A stretch of 5,976 nt of DNA from contig CAMDIP010000090.1 of the NCBI GenBank assembly GCA_945899335.1, positions 1 to 5,976 of the forward strand, read 5' to 3'. A program made the position numbers and the translations under genes. Of the stretch, positions 1-5,976 are shown one piece after another. Numbering within the stretch: position 1 is the stretch's first letter; the number at the start of each line of letters is the position of its first letter. The stretch comes from Bordetella parapertussis (GTDB lineage Bacteria; Pseudomonadota; Gammaproteobacteria; Burkholderiales; Burkholderiaceae_C). The notes under the pieces are model-generated. The model was not told the DNA's origin. It searched no databases and saw nothing but the letters and a program-made list of their open reading frames with translations.

Positions 1-2658
1 GTAGAGCACCGATTGGTTCATCACAAAGCGTTGCAAACCTGGGGTATCGAAGGGCTCGTCTTCCTCTGCCGCTTCTGGCGGTTTATCCAATCGCAGTTGC
101 AAATGGGAACGGAAATGTACCTCCTCGGGGTGGCGCAACAAAAGACTGAGGTCTTGCTCGCTCAAGTTGCTTAAAGGTGCTGTACCTTGGGAAGTGGAAG
201 TTTGTGCAGTAGATGACGGCAGCGTTGAACGGGTGGCTTGCCAATCGGCGGCATAGGTTTTGAAACCACTGCCTTGCAAAAAGTACTTGGAGGAAAACGG
301 CTGCAAGGGTTGCAGCGGCGCTTCAAATGCAGGCTGACTTGTTTCATCGTCGCTGAAGGCCTCTTCCTTGGGCAGGGCGTAGCACAGGTTCAGATGGTCT
401 AACAACTGCGCCACCAAGACCGAGGGCGGGAGCTTGGCGTGGTCGCTGGCGCGCCGCCCTTGCCACGACACATACAAACGCTCTCGGGCAGACAACACCG
501 CCTCTAAGAACAAATAGCGGTCGTCTTCACGTCTGGCGCGGTCGCCTGCGCGACCCAAGCTGGGGTGGCTCATCAAGTCGAAGTCGCGCGGTGCGGGTGA
601 GCGGGGATAGGCGCCATCGTTCATACCCAAGAGGCACACCACTTTGAAGGGAATGGCTCGCATGGGCATGAGGGTGGCGAATTGCACGCCCCCGCCCATG
701 AAGCGGCGCTGCAAGCCACCGGTGTCCATTTGTGCCAACCAGTGGCTGCGCACCACCGCCAAGGCCACGGGGCTGTCGAACTGAGCCAACTGGCAGTCGT
801 TCAACCATTGCTCCAAGGGCATCAAGATTCGATCGAGCAAGCGTTGGCTGGCGTCATCGCTCGCCTTGAAAAACCTCGCCACCAAAGCCTGCAGCAGTTG
901 TACCCATTGGGTGGGTGTGCGGTCTTGTGAAAGCTGTTGCAGGCTGAGTTGCAGGTCTTGCAAGCAGCGCAACAAAGCCGAGACCACAGGGGCGTCTAGC
1001 CCGTCCACGCCGGTTTGTGCAAACGTGTCTTGCCAAGTGGCATGTGCGTTGTCAGTCGCTCCCAGGGCATAACCCAAGAGCAAACGTTGCAGACCAAACA
1101 CCCAGGTGTTATGAGCGCTGTGGGGGATGTCCGCTTGCACACCCCAGTGCTGACGGTGCGAAGCGTCCAAACCCCAGCGAACGCCTGCATCTGAGAGCAG
1201 TTTATGCAGGTCTTGCACATCTTGCGCTTGCAAGTCGTAGCGGTTTCGCACCATCTCCACTTGGAACAAGCCCAGCCATTCACCCAAGCTCAAGCGCAAC
1301 TGAGGCAATTGGAGCAAGGTTTGCAGGGCTTGCACCGTGGGTTCTAAGTGGGGCGTGGTGTCGGCTACCGCATAGGGCAGATGGCGTGAAGCTGTGACAG
1401 GGGATTGGGCTTGAAAGCGAGCAAAAACCGCATGGATATGCGGTGCGAAAGCGGCCATGTCGGGCACCATGACCATGATGTCCGAGGGTTGTAAGCGGGG
1501 GTCAGCGTCCAGCCACGTCAAGATGCGGTCGTGCAGCACCTCGACCTCCCGTTGCGCCGAATGGGTTTGCACGAATTGCAGGCTGTGGTCGGGTTGGCCG
1601 AGCAGGGCTGGCGCTGTAGGCGGCGTGTCTAAGTGCAGGATGGCGGATTGCAGTGTTTGCAATACAGAGGCTTGCTGTCCCGCATCCTGTGCTTCGTTCA
1701 GGGGGTCTATGAACAGATTGACCCGCTGAAAAGGCGGTGCGTGGGGTTCGGCCGCTTCAAAGTTGTCGATGGCATGGAGGTAGTCGCGGCCATGTTTGCC
1801 CCAAGCGGCCAGCAAGGGGTGGCCTTCGGGAACAAGGCTTTCTGTGAGGTGCCCCCAGTGCTCGCCGCTGGGGTTGTGCACAAACATCAGCACGGGGATG
1901 AAGCGACCCAAGGCCACCAGTGCCTCTAAGGTTTGCATCGGCAGTGCGGTGATGCCAAACACCAGCAAACGCGGCGGCAAAGTTGTGCTGAGTTGCTGCG
2001 GCGACAAGCTCTTCAAGGCTTGCATGAAAGCCTTGTGAACATCCGAGCGGGCTTGGAAACCAATTTGTCCAACAGGAAGGTGCGCTTGCACGTCTTCCAG
2101 CAAGTCGCGCCACATAGCCGCTTGCCATGCTTGAGTTGGCGGCAGGGTCTGGCCTCGGTCCAGCTCATCCCGCCCCGCGGCCCAGTGTTCCAGCCAGTCG
2201 GCACGGTAGTTTTGGTAGCCGTCCAGTACATCGGCCAATTGCTGCGCCAAGCCAAAGGCGCGGCTGCCTTGGGTGTCGTCGCCAAGGTAATGGGCCAAGG
2301 GTAAAAAGCAGGGGTCTTTCAGCCACTCGGGCAGGCGGCGCAAGATACGCCAGACCAAGGGCGCTTTGTCCAAGGCCATATGGGCTGGCAGTTTGTCTGC
2401 ACCCAACACGCTTCGGTAGATTTGCCATAACTGGCTAGAGGGAAGTTCCAGCCGTGTGGCGGCGCAAATGCCCAAGGCCGAGGCGTGGTCCAAAGACAGC
2501 GTCAACCAATGCTTCATGCCATTGCTTTGCACCAATATGGTTTCGCTTTGCAAAGGCGACAGCGGACGCTCTTTCACATAGCTCAGCAGAAGTTCCAGCA
2601 GACCTTCCATGCGGTTGCTGTGAAAAACCATGAAACCAGAGGACGAGGGCGAGGTCAT
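1..2658 (-). CDS. recC: RecC, exodeoxyribonuclease V gamma subunit (3' end outside window)
   Basis: RecC is the non-catalytic scaffold and Chi-scanning subunit of the RecBCD helicase-nuclease, which resects double-strand breaks for RecA-dependent repair and degrades linear foreign DNA in the cytoplasm. The frame is open without a stop from the ATG at 2658 to the window edge, giving 886 residues of an expected 1,100 or so. The N-terminus (VFHSNRMEGLLELL, then ETILVQSNGMKHWL near residues 39-52) matches E. coli RecC (VYHSNRLD, MILVQSTGMAQWL). Residues 675-735 carry the conserved stretch LLGMNDGAYPR, FDLMSHPSL, GDRARREDDRYLFLEAVLSAR and YVSWQGR. No Walker A motif is expected, because RecC is an inactivated helicase fold. 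A Ser/Thr-rich linker lies at about residues 809-828. An in-frame TAA at 2691-2689 limits the start to 2658 or the second Met at 2631 (residue 10), which aligns better with E. coli Met1; neither has a clear Shine-Dalgarno. The missing part is the C-terminal inactive nuclease-like domain. Identity is very secure. Confidence 0.96.
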   Translation of the reverse strand, partial: MTSPSSSGFMVFHSNRMEGLLELLLSYVKERPLSPLQSETILVQSNGMKHWLTLSLDHASALGICAATRLELPSSQLWQIYRSVLGADKLPAHMALDKAPLVWRILRRLPEWLKDPCFLPLAHYLGDDTQGSRAFGLAQQLADVLDGYQNYRADWLEHWAAGRDELDRGQTLPPTQAWQAAMWRDLLEDVQAHLPVGQIGFQARSDVHKAFMQALKSLSPQQLSTTLPPRLLVFGITALPMQTLEALVALGRFIPVLMFVHNPSGEHWGHLTESLVPEGHPLLAAWGKHGRDYLHAIDNFEAAEPHAPPFQRVNLFIDPLNEAQDAGQQASVLQTLQSAILHLDTPPTAPALLGQPDHSLQFVQTHSAQREVEVLHDRILTWLDADPRLQPSDIMVMVPDMAAFAPHIHAVFARFQAQSPVTASRHLPYAVADTTPHLEPTVQALQTLLQLPQLRLSLGEWLGLFQVEMVRNRYDLQAQDVQDLHKLLSDAGVRWGLDASHRQHWGVQADIPHSAHNTWVFGLQRLLLGYALGATDNAHATWQDTFAQTGVDGLDAPVVSALLRCLQDLQLSLQQLSQDRTPTQWVQLLQALVARFFKASDDASQRLLDRILMPLEQWLNDCQLAQFDSPVALAVVRSHWLAQMDTGGLQRRFMGGGVQFATLMPMRAIPFKVVCLLGMNDGAYPRSPAPRDFDLMSHPSLGRAGDRARREDDRYLFLEAVLSARERLYVSWQGRRASDHAKLPPSVLVAQLLDHLNLCYALPKEEAFSDDETSQPAFEAPLQPLQPFSSKYFLQGSGFKTYAADWQATRSTLPSSTAQTSTSQGTAPLSNLSEQDLSLLLRHPEEVHFRSHLQLRLDKPPEAAEEDEPFDTPGLQRFVMNQSVLY

Positions 2659-2705
2659 GAGCGGGAAGAGGTGGTCAGGGCTTTGAGCTTAAGTCAGTAC
2701 AAGGC

Positions 2706-3002
2706 TCAGGGCGTGAGCTTTTTCAAAAGCGATTTGTAAACCGCATTGTTTTCTCGTTTGTTGATGGTCAATACCAATACGGTCATTACATTGACTTGAA
2801 CGGTGTAAATCAATCGGTAGCCTTGCTGGCGCAGTTTGATTTTGTAGCAACCACTTAATGCGCCTTTCAAAGCACTGCCGGGCGGATAAGGCTCAAGCAA
2901 GCGCTTTTTGAGAAGTTTACGCAAAGGCTCTTTGACGGAACCGTCCAAGGCCTTCCATTCAGCCAATGCGGCTAATGTGAATTTCAGGCGGTAGGGTGGC
3001 AT
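2706..3002 (-). CDS. RelE/StbE-family toxin, ribosome-dependent mRNA interferase
   Basis: This 98-residue basic protein is the toxin of a type II toxin-antitoxin pair. RelE-family toxins enter the ribosomal A site and cut mRNA, stopping translation until antitoxin neutralises them. Aligned by eye to E. coli RelE (95 aa), it shares EWKAL for EWRKL, CYKIKLRQQGYRLIY for CYKIKLRSSGYRLVY, and NKRENNAVY for GKRERSEVY. The RelE catalytic residues K52, K54, R61, R81 and Y87 correspond to K54, K56, R63, R83 and Y89, and R45 is replaced by K46, so the enzyme looks intact. The ATG lies 3 nt after the antitoxin stop, with no good Shine-Dalgarno of its own, which suggests translational coupling. A hand count over 2701-3000 gives about 48% GC against about 58-63% in neighbouring housekeeping genes, consistent with horizontal acquisition. 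The closest named relatives are probably the StbE/RelE group; the exact subfamily cannot be settled here. Confidence 0.93.
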   Translation of the reverse strand: MPPYRLKFTLAALAEWKALDGSVKEPLRKLLKKRLLEPYPPGSALKGALSGCYKIKLRQQGYRLIYTVQVNVMTVLVLTINKRENNAVYKSLLKKLTP

Positions 3003-3005
3003 TAC

Positions 3006-3257
3006 TCAGACAGTATCGATATCGACTTCAACCGCATCGTCTTGTTCGGCCAAGCGGGACAAGACCAGGGCCTCCAAGTCGCGGTCAGCCATTTCCTCTA
3101 AAAGTGCTTCGAACAAAGCCGGTTGCACCATATAAAAGGCTGGCTTGTTGTGGTTAAGGACAGCCACGGGGCGGTTGTTGGCCGACTTGAGTACGGCTGC
3201 AGGGTTGCGCTTGAATTCGGACATGCTGACGGTTTGGTTGGTCATCAAAGTTTCCAT
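3006..3257 (-). CDS. Phd/YefM (StbD-like) antitoxin
   Basis: This 83-residue protein is the labile antitoxin partner of the downstream RelE-like toxin and probably the autorepressor of the pair. The first 50-55 residues have the Phd/YefM DNA-binding fold pattern: TVSMSEFKRNPAAVL, then a short strand RPVAVLNHNKPAFYMV typical of StbD-like members, and a helix PALFEALLEEM. The tail from about residue 57 is acidic (DRDLEALVLSRLAEQDDAVEVDID) and is expected to wrap the toxin and cover its basic active site. The listed start is the ATG at 3257, preceded by a weak AGGG. The internal ATG at 3245 (residue 5), preceded by GGAAA, is equally possible, because the family core begins only at about residue 8. 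It is the first gene of the operon, and its stop (TGA) is 3 nt before the toxin ATG. The family call is from motif recognition, not a search; RelB-type ribbon-helix-helix looks less likely. Confidence 0.9.
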   Translation of the reverse strand: METLMTNQTVSMSEFKRNPAAVLKSANNRPVAVLNHNKPAFYMVQPALFEALLEEMADRDLEALVLSRLAEQDDAVEVDIDTV

Positions 3258-3263
3258 AAGGAC

Positions 3264-3309
3264 CCTAAAAAGAGCTATTTAAAGAGCTTTATTTTAGGCT
3301 AAAAGCTAT
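3264..3309. repeat. Nested repeats, likely antitoxin operator
   Basis: Two identical 8-bp boxes AAAGAGCT lie at 3269-3276 and 3281-3288, 12 bp apart (just over one helical turn). They are enclosed by a 7-bp inverted repeat, CCTAAAA at 3264-3270 and TTTTAGG at 3292-3298, the latter overlapping the -10 box. A degenerate third box (CTAAAAGCTA, 3299-3308) lies in the spacer. Repeats straddling the predicted start site are what an autoregulating Phd/YefM-type antitoxin complex would bind. Operator function is inferred from position and symmetry only. Confidence 0.45.
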
Positions 3310-3318
3310 GCAAGGCAA
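3291..3318 (-). promoter_or_regulatory. Putative promoter of the toxin-antitoxin operon
   Basis: Read on the minus strand there is a -35-like TTGCCT at 3318-3313, a 16-bp spacer and a -10-like TAAAAT at 3296-3291. This would start transcription near 3284 and give a leader of about 27 nt before the antitoxin ATG. The 60 bases 3241-3300 are only about 33% GC by hand count, the most AT-rich stretch noticed. The -10 box is good and the -35 is moderate. The site is assigned by eye and no start site is proven. Confidence 0.5.
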
Positions 3319-3324
3319 GTACTT

Positions 3325-3609
3325 TCAAGGCTTTGAGGCCATAGGTTTTTGCTCTAAGGGCTGATTTTCCACCTTCAAACCTTGCGCTGACAGCTTTTGC
3401 GCAGTGACGCCCCCCATGCCCGACACGCGGCGCATCAGGTCGGGCCAATCGGCAAAAGGACGCAGCGAACGCTCGGCCAAGATGCGGCGGGTGAAGGCAG
3501 GCCCCAAGCCGCGCAAACCGTCGAGTTCGGCCTCGGTGGCGTGGTTGACCTCTAGCGCCCATACGGGGGCCATCAGTCCCAGCATTAAAAGAAAAGCAGT
3601 TTTGCCCAT
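3325..3609 (-). CDS. Small exported ComEA-like helix-hairpin-helix protein
   Basis: This 94-residue protein belongs to the short ComEA/HhH group. Residues 1-18 look like a signal peptide: GK, a hydrophobic stretch AFLLMLGLMAPV, and a WA-L cleavage site after A18. The mature part starts EVNHATEAELDGLRGLGPAF, the usual ComEA opening (VNxAxxxEL), with the first hairpin LRGLGPAFTRRIL at residues 32-44. Next come FADWPDLMRRV and a second hairpin, VSGMGGVTAQKL, at residues 62-73. HhH motifs bind the DNA backbone without sequence specificity, and ComEA proteins bind incoming DNA in the periplasm during transformation. A role in DNA uptake here is inference. The ATG at 3609 was chosen because 26 upstream codons of the open frame encode nothing resembling a signal sequence, and translation from here gives a clean one; the Shine-Dalgarno is weak (GAG). 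Similar small proteins often lie near hldD in Burkholderiales. No competence genes are adjacent. Confidence 0.87.
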   Translation of the reverse strand: MGKTAFLLMLGLMAPVWALEVNHATEAELDGLRGLGPAFTRRILAERSLRPFADWPDLMRRVSGMGGVTAQKLSAQGLKVENQPLEQKPMASKP

Positions 3610-3669
3610 GCGGTGTCTCGTGTGAAAACACCCATTGAAGCAGTGTGAAGCTGGAAAGTGAGGAAGTAA

Positions 3670-3690
3670 TGCTTGGTAAAAAACCAAGCA
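3670..3690 (-). terminator. Stem-loop after hldD, weak or partial terminator
   Basis: An 8-bp perfect stem, TGCTTGGT (3670-3677) with ACCAAGCA (3683-3690), encloses a 5-base A/T loop and begins 5 bases after the hldD stop codon. On the minus strand it is followed by TTACTTCC, which is not a real T-tract, so it may only slow polymerase or protect the 3' end of the lapB-hldA-hldD message. A second small inverted repeat, AACGC/GCGTT (3690-3704), overlaps the stop codon next to it. Confidence 0.4.
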
Positions 3691-3695
3691 ACGCT

Positions 3696-4700
3696 TTACG
3701 CGTTATGCGCCAACCAGTGCATATAGCGGGTCACGCCGGTTTGCACATCGGCAAACACATGGTTGCAGCCGCTGGCGCGAAGTGCACTCAGGTCGGCTTG
3801 GGTGAAGCACTGGTATTTGCCACGCAGCGCATCGGGGAAATCGATGTAGCGAATGCTTTGGTCCTTCACCGCTTGCGCCAAGTGCATGGGCGATTCTTGC
3901 TTGTCGGCACGGGCGGCATTCACCACGGCCAGCGCCACGTCGTTGAAAGGCTGGGCACGGCCAGTGCCTAAGTTGTACAAGCCATTTTTTGTAGGGTGAT
4001 CGAAGAACCAAAGGTTCACCGCCACCACATCATCGATGAACACAAAGTCGCGCTCTTGTTCGCCGGAGGCATAGCCTCCGAAGTCGGCAAACAATTTCAC
4101 ATGGCCATCTTGGCGCAATTGGTGAAACTGGTGATATGCCACGCTGGCCATGCGTCCTTTGTGCTGCTCACGTGGGCCATACACATTGAAGTAGCGAAAA
4201 CCCACCACTTGGGCAGTGTTCTTGGCGAAATCCGATCCCATTTCGCGGCGCATCCTTTGGTCAAACAAGAGCTTGGAGTAGCCGTAAACATTCAGTGGCG
4301 TTTCATGTTCAGGTGTTTCCACAAAGCTGCTCGATCCGCCATAGGTTGCCGCCGATGAGGCATACAACAAGCGCACACCTTGGGCCTGACAAGAGGTCCA
4401 CAACTGGCACGACACGCCGTAGTTGTTGTTCATCATGAACTGGCCGTCGGTCTCCATGGTGTCGCTGCAAGCGCCCTCGTGGAATACCGCTTCTACCTTG
4501 CCGAACTCGCGTTTGGCAAAGGCCTCGTAAAACACGGTATGGTCTATGTAGTCGGCAATCTGTAAATCGGCCAAGTTGCGAAACTTGTCGCCATCGCGCA
4601 AATCGTCCACCGCAATGATGTCGGTGATGCCACGCTGGTTCAAGCCCTTAACGATGTTGCTGCCAATGAATCCTGCAGCGCCCGTGACGACAATTTTCAT
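3696..4700 (-). CDS. hldD: ADP-L-glycero-D-manno-heptose 6-epimerase HldD
   Basis: HldD (RfaD) converts ADP-D-glycero-beta-D-manno-heptose to ADP-L-glycero-beta-D-manno-heptose in the cytoplasm, the last step in making the heptose donor for the LPS inner core. The 334-residue protein is an extended short-chain dehydrogenase. It has an N-terminal NADP-binding Rossmann motif [10 protein letters not shown] (residues 6-15), the family stretch FHEGACSDT (73-81) and [10 protein letters not shown] (113-122, with the catalytic Ser). The Y139-x3-K143 pair follows in NVYGYSK, then [21 protein letters not shown] (168-188) with K181 matching the conserved Lys of the E. coli enzyme. [10 protein letters not shown] (243-252) and [10 protein letters not shown] (295-304) also match. 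The ATG at 4700 is clear: MKIVVTG is the canonical start, and AGGAG at 4713-4709 lies 8 nt upstream. It overlaps the hldA stop by 4 nt (ATGA), implying coupled translation. A longer open reading through the hldA end is not the true N-terminus. Length is as usual for the family. Confidence 0.97.
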   Translation of the reverse strand: MKIVVTGAAGFIGSNIVKGLNQRGITDIIAVDDLRDGDKFRNLADLQIADYIDHTVFYEAFAKREFGKVEAVFHEGACSDTMETDGQFMMNNNYGVSCQLWTSCQAQGVRLLYASSAATYGGSSSFVETPEHETPLNVYGYSKLLFDQRMRREMGSDFAKNTAQVVGFRYFNVYGPREQHKGRMASVAYHQFHQLRQDGHVKLFADFGGYASGEQERDFVFIDDVVAVNLWFFDHPTKNGLYNLGTGRAQPFNDVALAVVNAARADKQESPMHLAQAVKDQSIRYIDFPDALRGKYQCFTQADLSALRASGCNHVFADVQTGVTRYMHWLAHNA

Positions 4701-4713
4701 GCGAACAACTCCT
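4697..4713 (-). promoter_or_regulatory. hldD ribosome binding site and ATGA coupling junction
   Basis: AGGAG at 4713-4709, inside the last hldA codons, lies 8 nt before the hldD ATG at 4700. The hldA TGA shares four bases with that start (ATGA). The strong Shine-Dalgarno at this position decides the hldD start and indicates that ribosomes finishing hldA can re-initiate on hldD. Confidence 0.8.
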
Positions 4714-5629
4714 GGTAAGTCACCCCAGCGGTACCAAACTTGCCCACCACAATGCCACCGGCCTTGTTGGCCCAAGGAAGCGCCTCGCGAAGCGTCATAC
4801 CGGCACCCAACAGCGTGGCCAAGGTGGCGATGACGGTGTCGCCAGCCCCTGTGACATCGAACACCTCGCGCGCTTGTGCAGGCACATGGGTGACGCCTTG
4901 GGCGTCAAACAAACTCATACCTTCTTCGCTGCGGGTCAGCAGCAAGGCGTCAAGCTTTAGGCTTTCGCGTAGGTTTTGCGCCATGCTCAGTAAGCTGTTT
5001 TCGTCGCGCCAACGCCCAATGACTTGCTGCAACTCGACGCGGTTGGGCGTGATGACGGTAGCTCCCGCGTAACGCGAATAGTCGCTCCCTTTGGGGTCGA
5101 TCAACACCGGCAGTTTGCCTGCTTTCGCCGCGGCAATCATGTCGGCGATGTGCGTCAAGCCGCCCTTGCCATAGTCGGAAAAGAGCACCGCTTGGTGAAG
5201 TCCCAGCAAGCTGTGGAATTGGCGGGTAAGGCTGGCCAGCACCTCTGACTGCGGCTCGCTTTCGAAATCCGCGCGAAGCAGCTGCTGCTGTCTACCAATA
5301 ATGCGCAGCTTGACCGTGGTTTGCAGTTGCGCGTCTCGGCCCAAGTGCGCATGGATGCCGCTTTTCTCTAGCTGCTGAATGAGTTTATTGCCGTTATCGT
5401 CTTCGCCCACCACACTCAGCAAAGAGGCTTGCCCGCCCAAGGTGACCACATTGAAGGCCACATTGCCACAGCCGCCTAAACGTTCTTCTTCGCGGGTGAC
5501 TCGCACCACCGGCACAGGTGCCTCGGGGCTGATGCGGTCTACCGCGCCATACCAATAGCGGTCTAACATGACATCGCCAACAACAAGCACTTGGGAGCGT
5601 TGCAGTTGTTCAGGGGTACAAAGCGTCAT
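4697..5629 (-). CDS. hldA: D-glycero-beta-D-manno-heptose-7-phosphate kinase, stand-alone
   Basis: HldA (RfaE domain I) phosphorylates D-glycero-beta-D-manno-heptose 7-phosphate at C1, giving the 1,7-bisphosphate in the ADP-heptose pathway. The 310-residue protein is a PfkB/ribokinase-fold enzyme. [13 protein letters not shown] (16-28) and [11 protein letters not shown] (32-42) are diagnostic of the RfaE kinase. The sugar-binding GG motif reads GGCGN (52-56), where E. coli HldE has [13 protein letters not shown] (149-156), VLIDPKG (175-181) and TPNRVEL (194-200) follow, and the PfkB signature DVTGAGDT (258-265) contains the catalytic base D264. Unlike E. coli HldE, there is no C-terminal nucleotidyltransferase domain, so a separate hldC (rfaE2) should exist elsewhere in the genome. 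The ATG at 5629 overlaps the lapB TGA (TGATG) and has GAGGA at 5640-5636 with a 6-nt spacer; a GTG one codon upstream (5632) is a weaker alternative. The next gene, hldD, starts within its stop codon. Confidence 0.95.
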   Translation of the reverse strand: MTLCTPEQLQRSQVLVVGDVMLDRYWYGAVDRISPEAPVPVVRVTREEERLGGCGNVAFNVVTLGGQASLLSVVGEDDNGNKLIQQLEKSGIHAHLGRDAQLQTTVKLRIIGRQQQLLRADFESEPQSEVLASLTRQFHSLLGLHQAVLFSDYGKGGLTHIADMIAAAKAGKLPVLIDPKGSDYSRYAGATVITPNRVELQQVIGRWRDENSLLSMAQNLRESLKLDALLLTRSEEGMSLFDAQGVTHVPAQAREVFDVTGAGDTVIATLATLLGAGMTLREALPWANKAGGIVVGKFGTAGVTYQELFA

Positions 5630-5640
5630 CACAGTTCCTC
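5627..5640 (-). promoter_or_regulatory. hldA ribosome binding site and TGATG junction
   Basis: GAGGA at 5640-5636 in the lapB tail lies 6 nt before the hldA ATG, and the lapB stop TGA (5631-5629) overlaps that ATG by one base. The spacing favours this ATG over the in-frame GTG one codon earlier and supports coupled translation of lapB and hldA. Confidence 0.75.
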
Positions 5641-5976
5641 AATTCTTCGGGGAGGATAACTGTCCCAAGCTTGGCAGCCTGGGCATTGCCAAAAATGGTG
5701 CAAAGCCTCAAAGCCACAGGCCGCACAGCGGTAGCGACGCAGGGGCTTGACCGCATGGTCGAGCGCCCGTTGCACCTGCGGTTGTTGTTGCGGGTCTAGG
5801 CCAGCGCCTGCCAGCCATTGGCTGGCTGCGATCAGGGAAGGGTGGTTTTGCAAATGCGCTGCGTAATGCGCCCGTCCTTGCGACTGCCCCATGTGCGACT
5901 CCAGCGCCACCACGGCGTCAAGCACATCCAAGCTTTGCATTTGTTGGTAACCTTTTTGCAAGAGCTGTAACACTGC
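5629..5976 (-). CDS. lapB: LapB (YciM), LPS assembly regulator, C-terminal part
   Basis: Only the last 115 codons are inside the window; the N-terminal membrane anchor and most of the TPR repeats lie beyond the right edge. LapB is a cytoplasm-facing inner-membrane TPR protein that directs the protease FtsH to LpxC and so sets the rate of LPS synthesis. The visible segment begins with alpha-helical sequence consistent with the last TPR region. It ends with a rubredoxin-like zinc/iron knuckle: YRCAACGF, then FWQCPGCQAWDSYPP, with four cysteines at fragment positions 84, 87, 98 and 101 in CxxC...CxxC spacing. E. coli LapB ends the same way (YRCRKCGF, YWHCPSCRAW). It is the first visible gene of the lapB-hldA-hldD unit; its TGA overlaps the hldA ATG by one base. 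The GTG at 5973 is an internal codon of the longer gene, not a start. Confidence 0.93.
   Translation of the reverse strand, partial: AVLQLLQKGYQQMQSLDVLDAVVALESHMGQSQGRAHYAAHLQNHPSLIAASQWLAGAGLDPQQQPQVQRALDHAVKPLRRYRCAACGFEALHHFWQCPGCQAWDSYPPRRIEEL

Noticed and set aside
682..2439. Several plus-strand open frames of 80-126 codons across the left part of the window
   Set aside because: They lie opposite the uninterrupted, strongly conserved recC frame and show no recognisable domains; they are antisense shadows.
2701..2721. Possible terminator hairpin GCTCA/TGAGC at the toxin stop codon
   Set aside because: The stem is only 5 perfect base pairs, then a G-T mismatch, and no T-tract follows on the minus strand, so it is unlikely to stop transcription before recC.
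3317..3324. Palindrome AAGTACTT next to the ComEA-like stop codon
   Set aside because: Eight bases with no loop and no flanking symmetry; expected by chance at this length.
3299..3691. 130-codon minus-strand open frame overlapping the ComEA-like gene
   Set aside because: It is a frame-shifted reading of the same DNA; the adjacent frame gives a signal peptide and two clear helix-hairpin-helix motifs.
3996..4358. 120-codon plus-strand open frame opposite hldD
   Set aside because: It lies antisense to conserved hldD codons and has no recognisable family motif.
4701..4775. 25-codon N-terminal extension of hldD
   Set aside because: It overlaps the conserved hldA C-terminus, while MKIVVTG with an AGGAG site at 4713-4709 is the standard start.

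Overview
The window reads like a chromosomal segment of a Gram-negative betaproteobacterium, most likely of the order Burkholderiales and possibly the Comamonadaceae. The evidence is the lapB - hldA - hldD - small ComEA-like protein order, a stand-alone heptose-7-phosphate kinase instead of the fused E. coli HldE, and a RecBCD-type recC. Base composition looks moderate (several 60-base lines of recC and hldA counted by hand give 58-63% GC). Genus-level placement is inference.

Everything that can be supported is on the minus strand, so it is described from right to left. At 5976-5629 lies the 3' end of lapB, an inner-membrane regulator of lipopolysaccharide (LPS) assembly, ending in its four-cysteine rubredoxin-like metal domain. 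hldA (kinase) follows with a TGATG stop/start overlap, and hldD (epimerase) follows hldA with an ATGA overlap. The three form one translationally coupled unit that links LPS quality control to supply of the ADP-heptose used in the inner core. A short stem-loop follows hldD, then a gene for a 94-residue exported helix-hairpin-helix protein of the ComEA type.

At 3324-3258 is an AT-rich control region with a plausible promoter and short repeated boxes. It drives a two-gene type II toxin-antitoxin module: a Phd/YefM (StbD-like) antitoxin followed by a RelE/StbE-like mRNA interferase that retains all the catalytic residues known from E. coli RelE. Forty-seven bases after the toxin stop, and with no convincing terminator between, begins recC, the gamma subunit of exodeoxyribonuclease V. 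It fills the left 2.66 kb and runs off the window after residue 886. recB and recD would be expected beyond the left edge, by analogy with related genomes.

No rRNA, tRNA, CRISPR array, insertion sequence or phage gene was seen, and I found no sign of a previously undescribed multi-gene system. The most interesting point is the intact toxin-antitoxin pair, lower in GC than its surroundings, placed directly upstream of and probably reading through into recC. The remaining genes are ordinary, well-conserved housekeeping genes.
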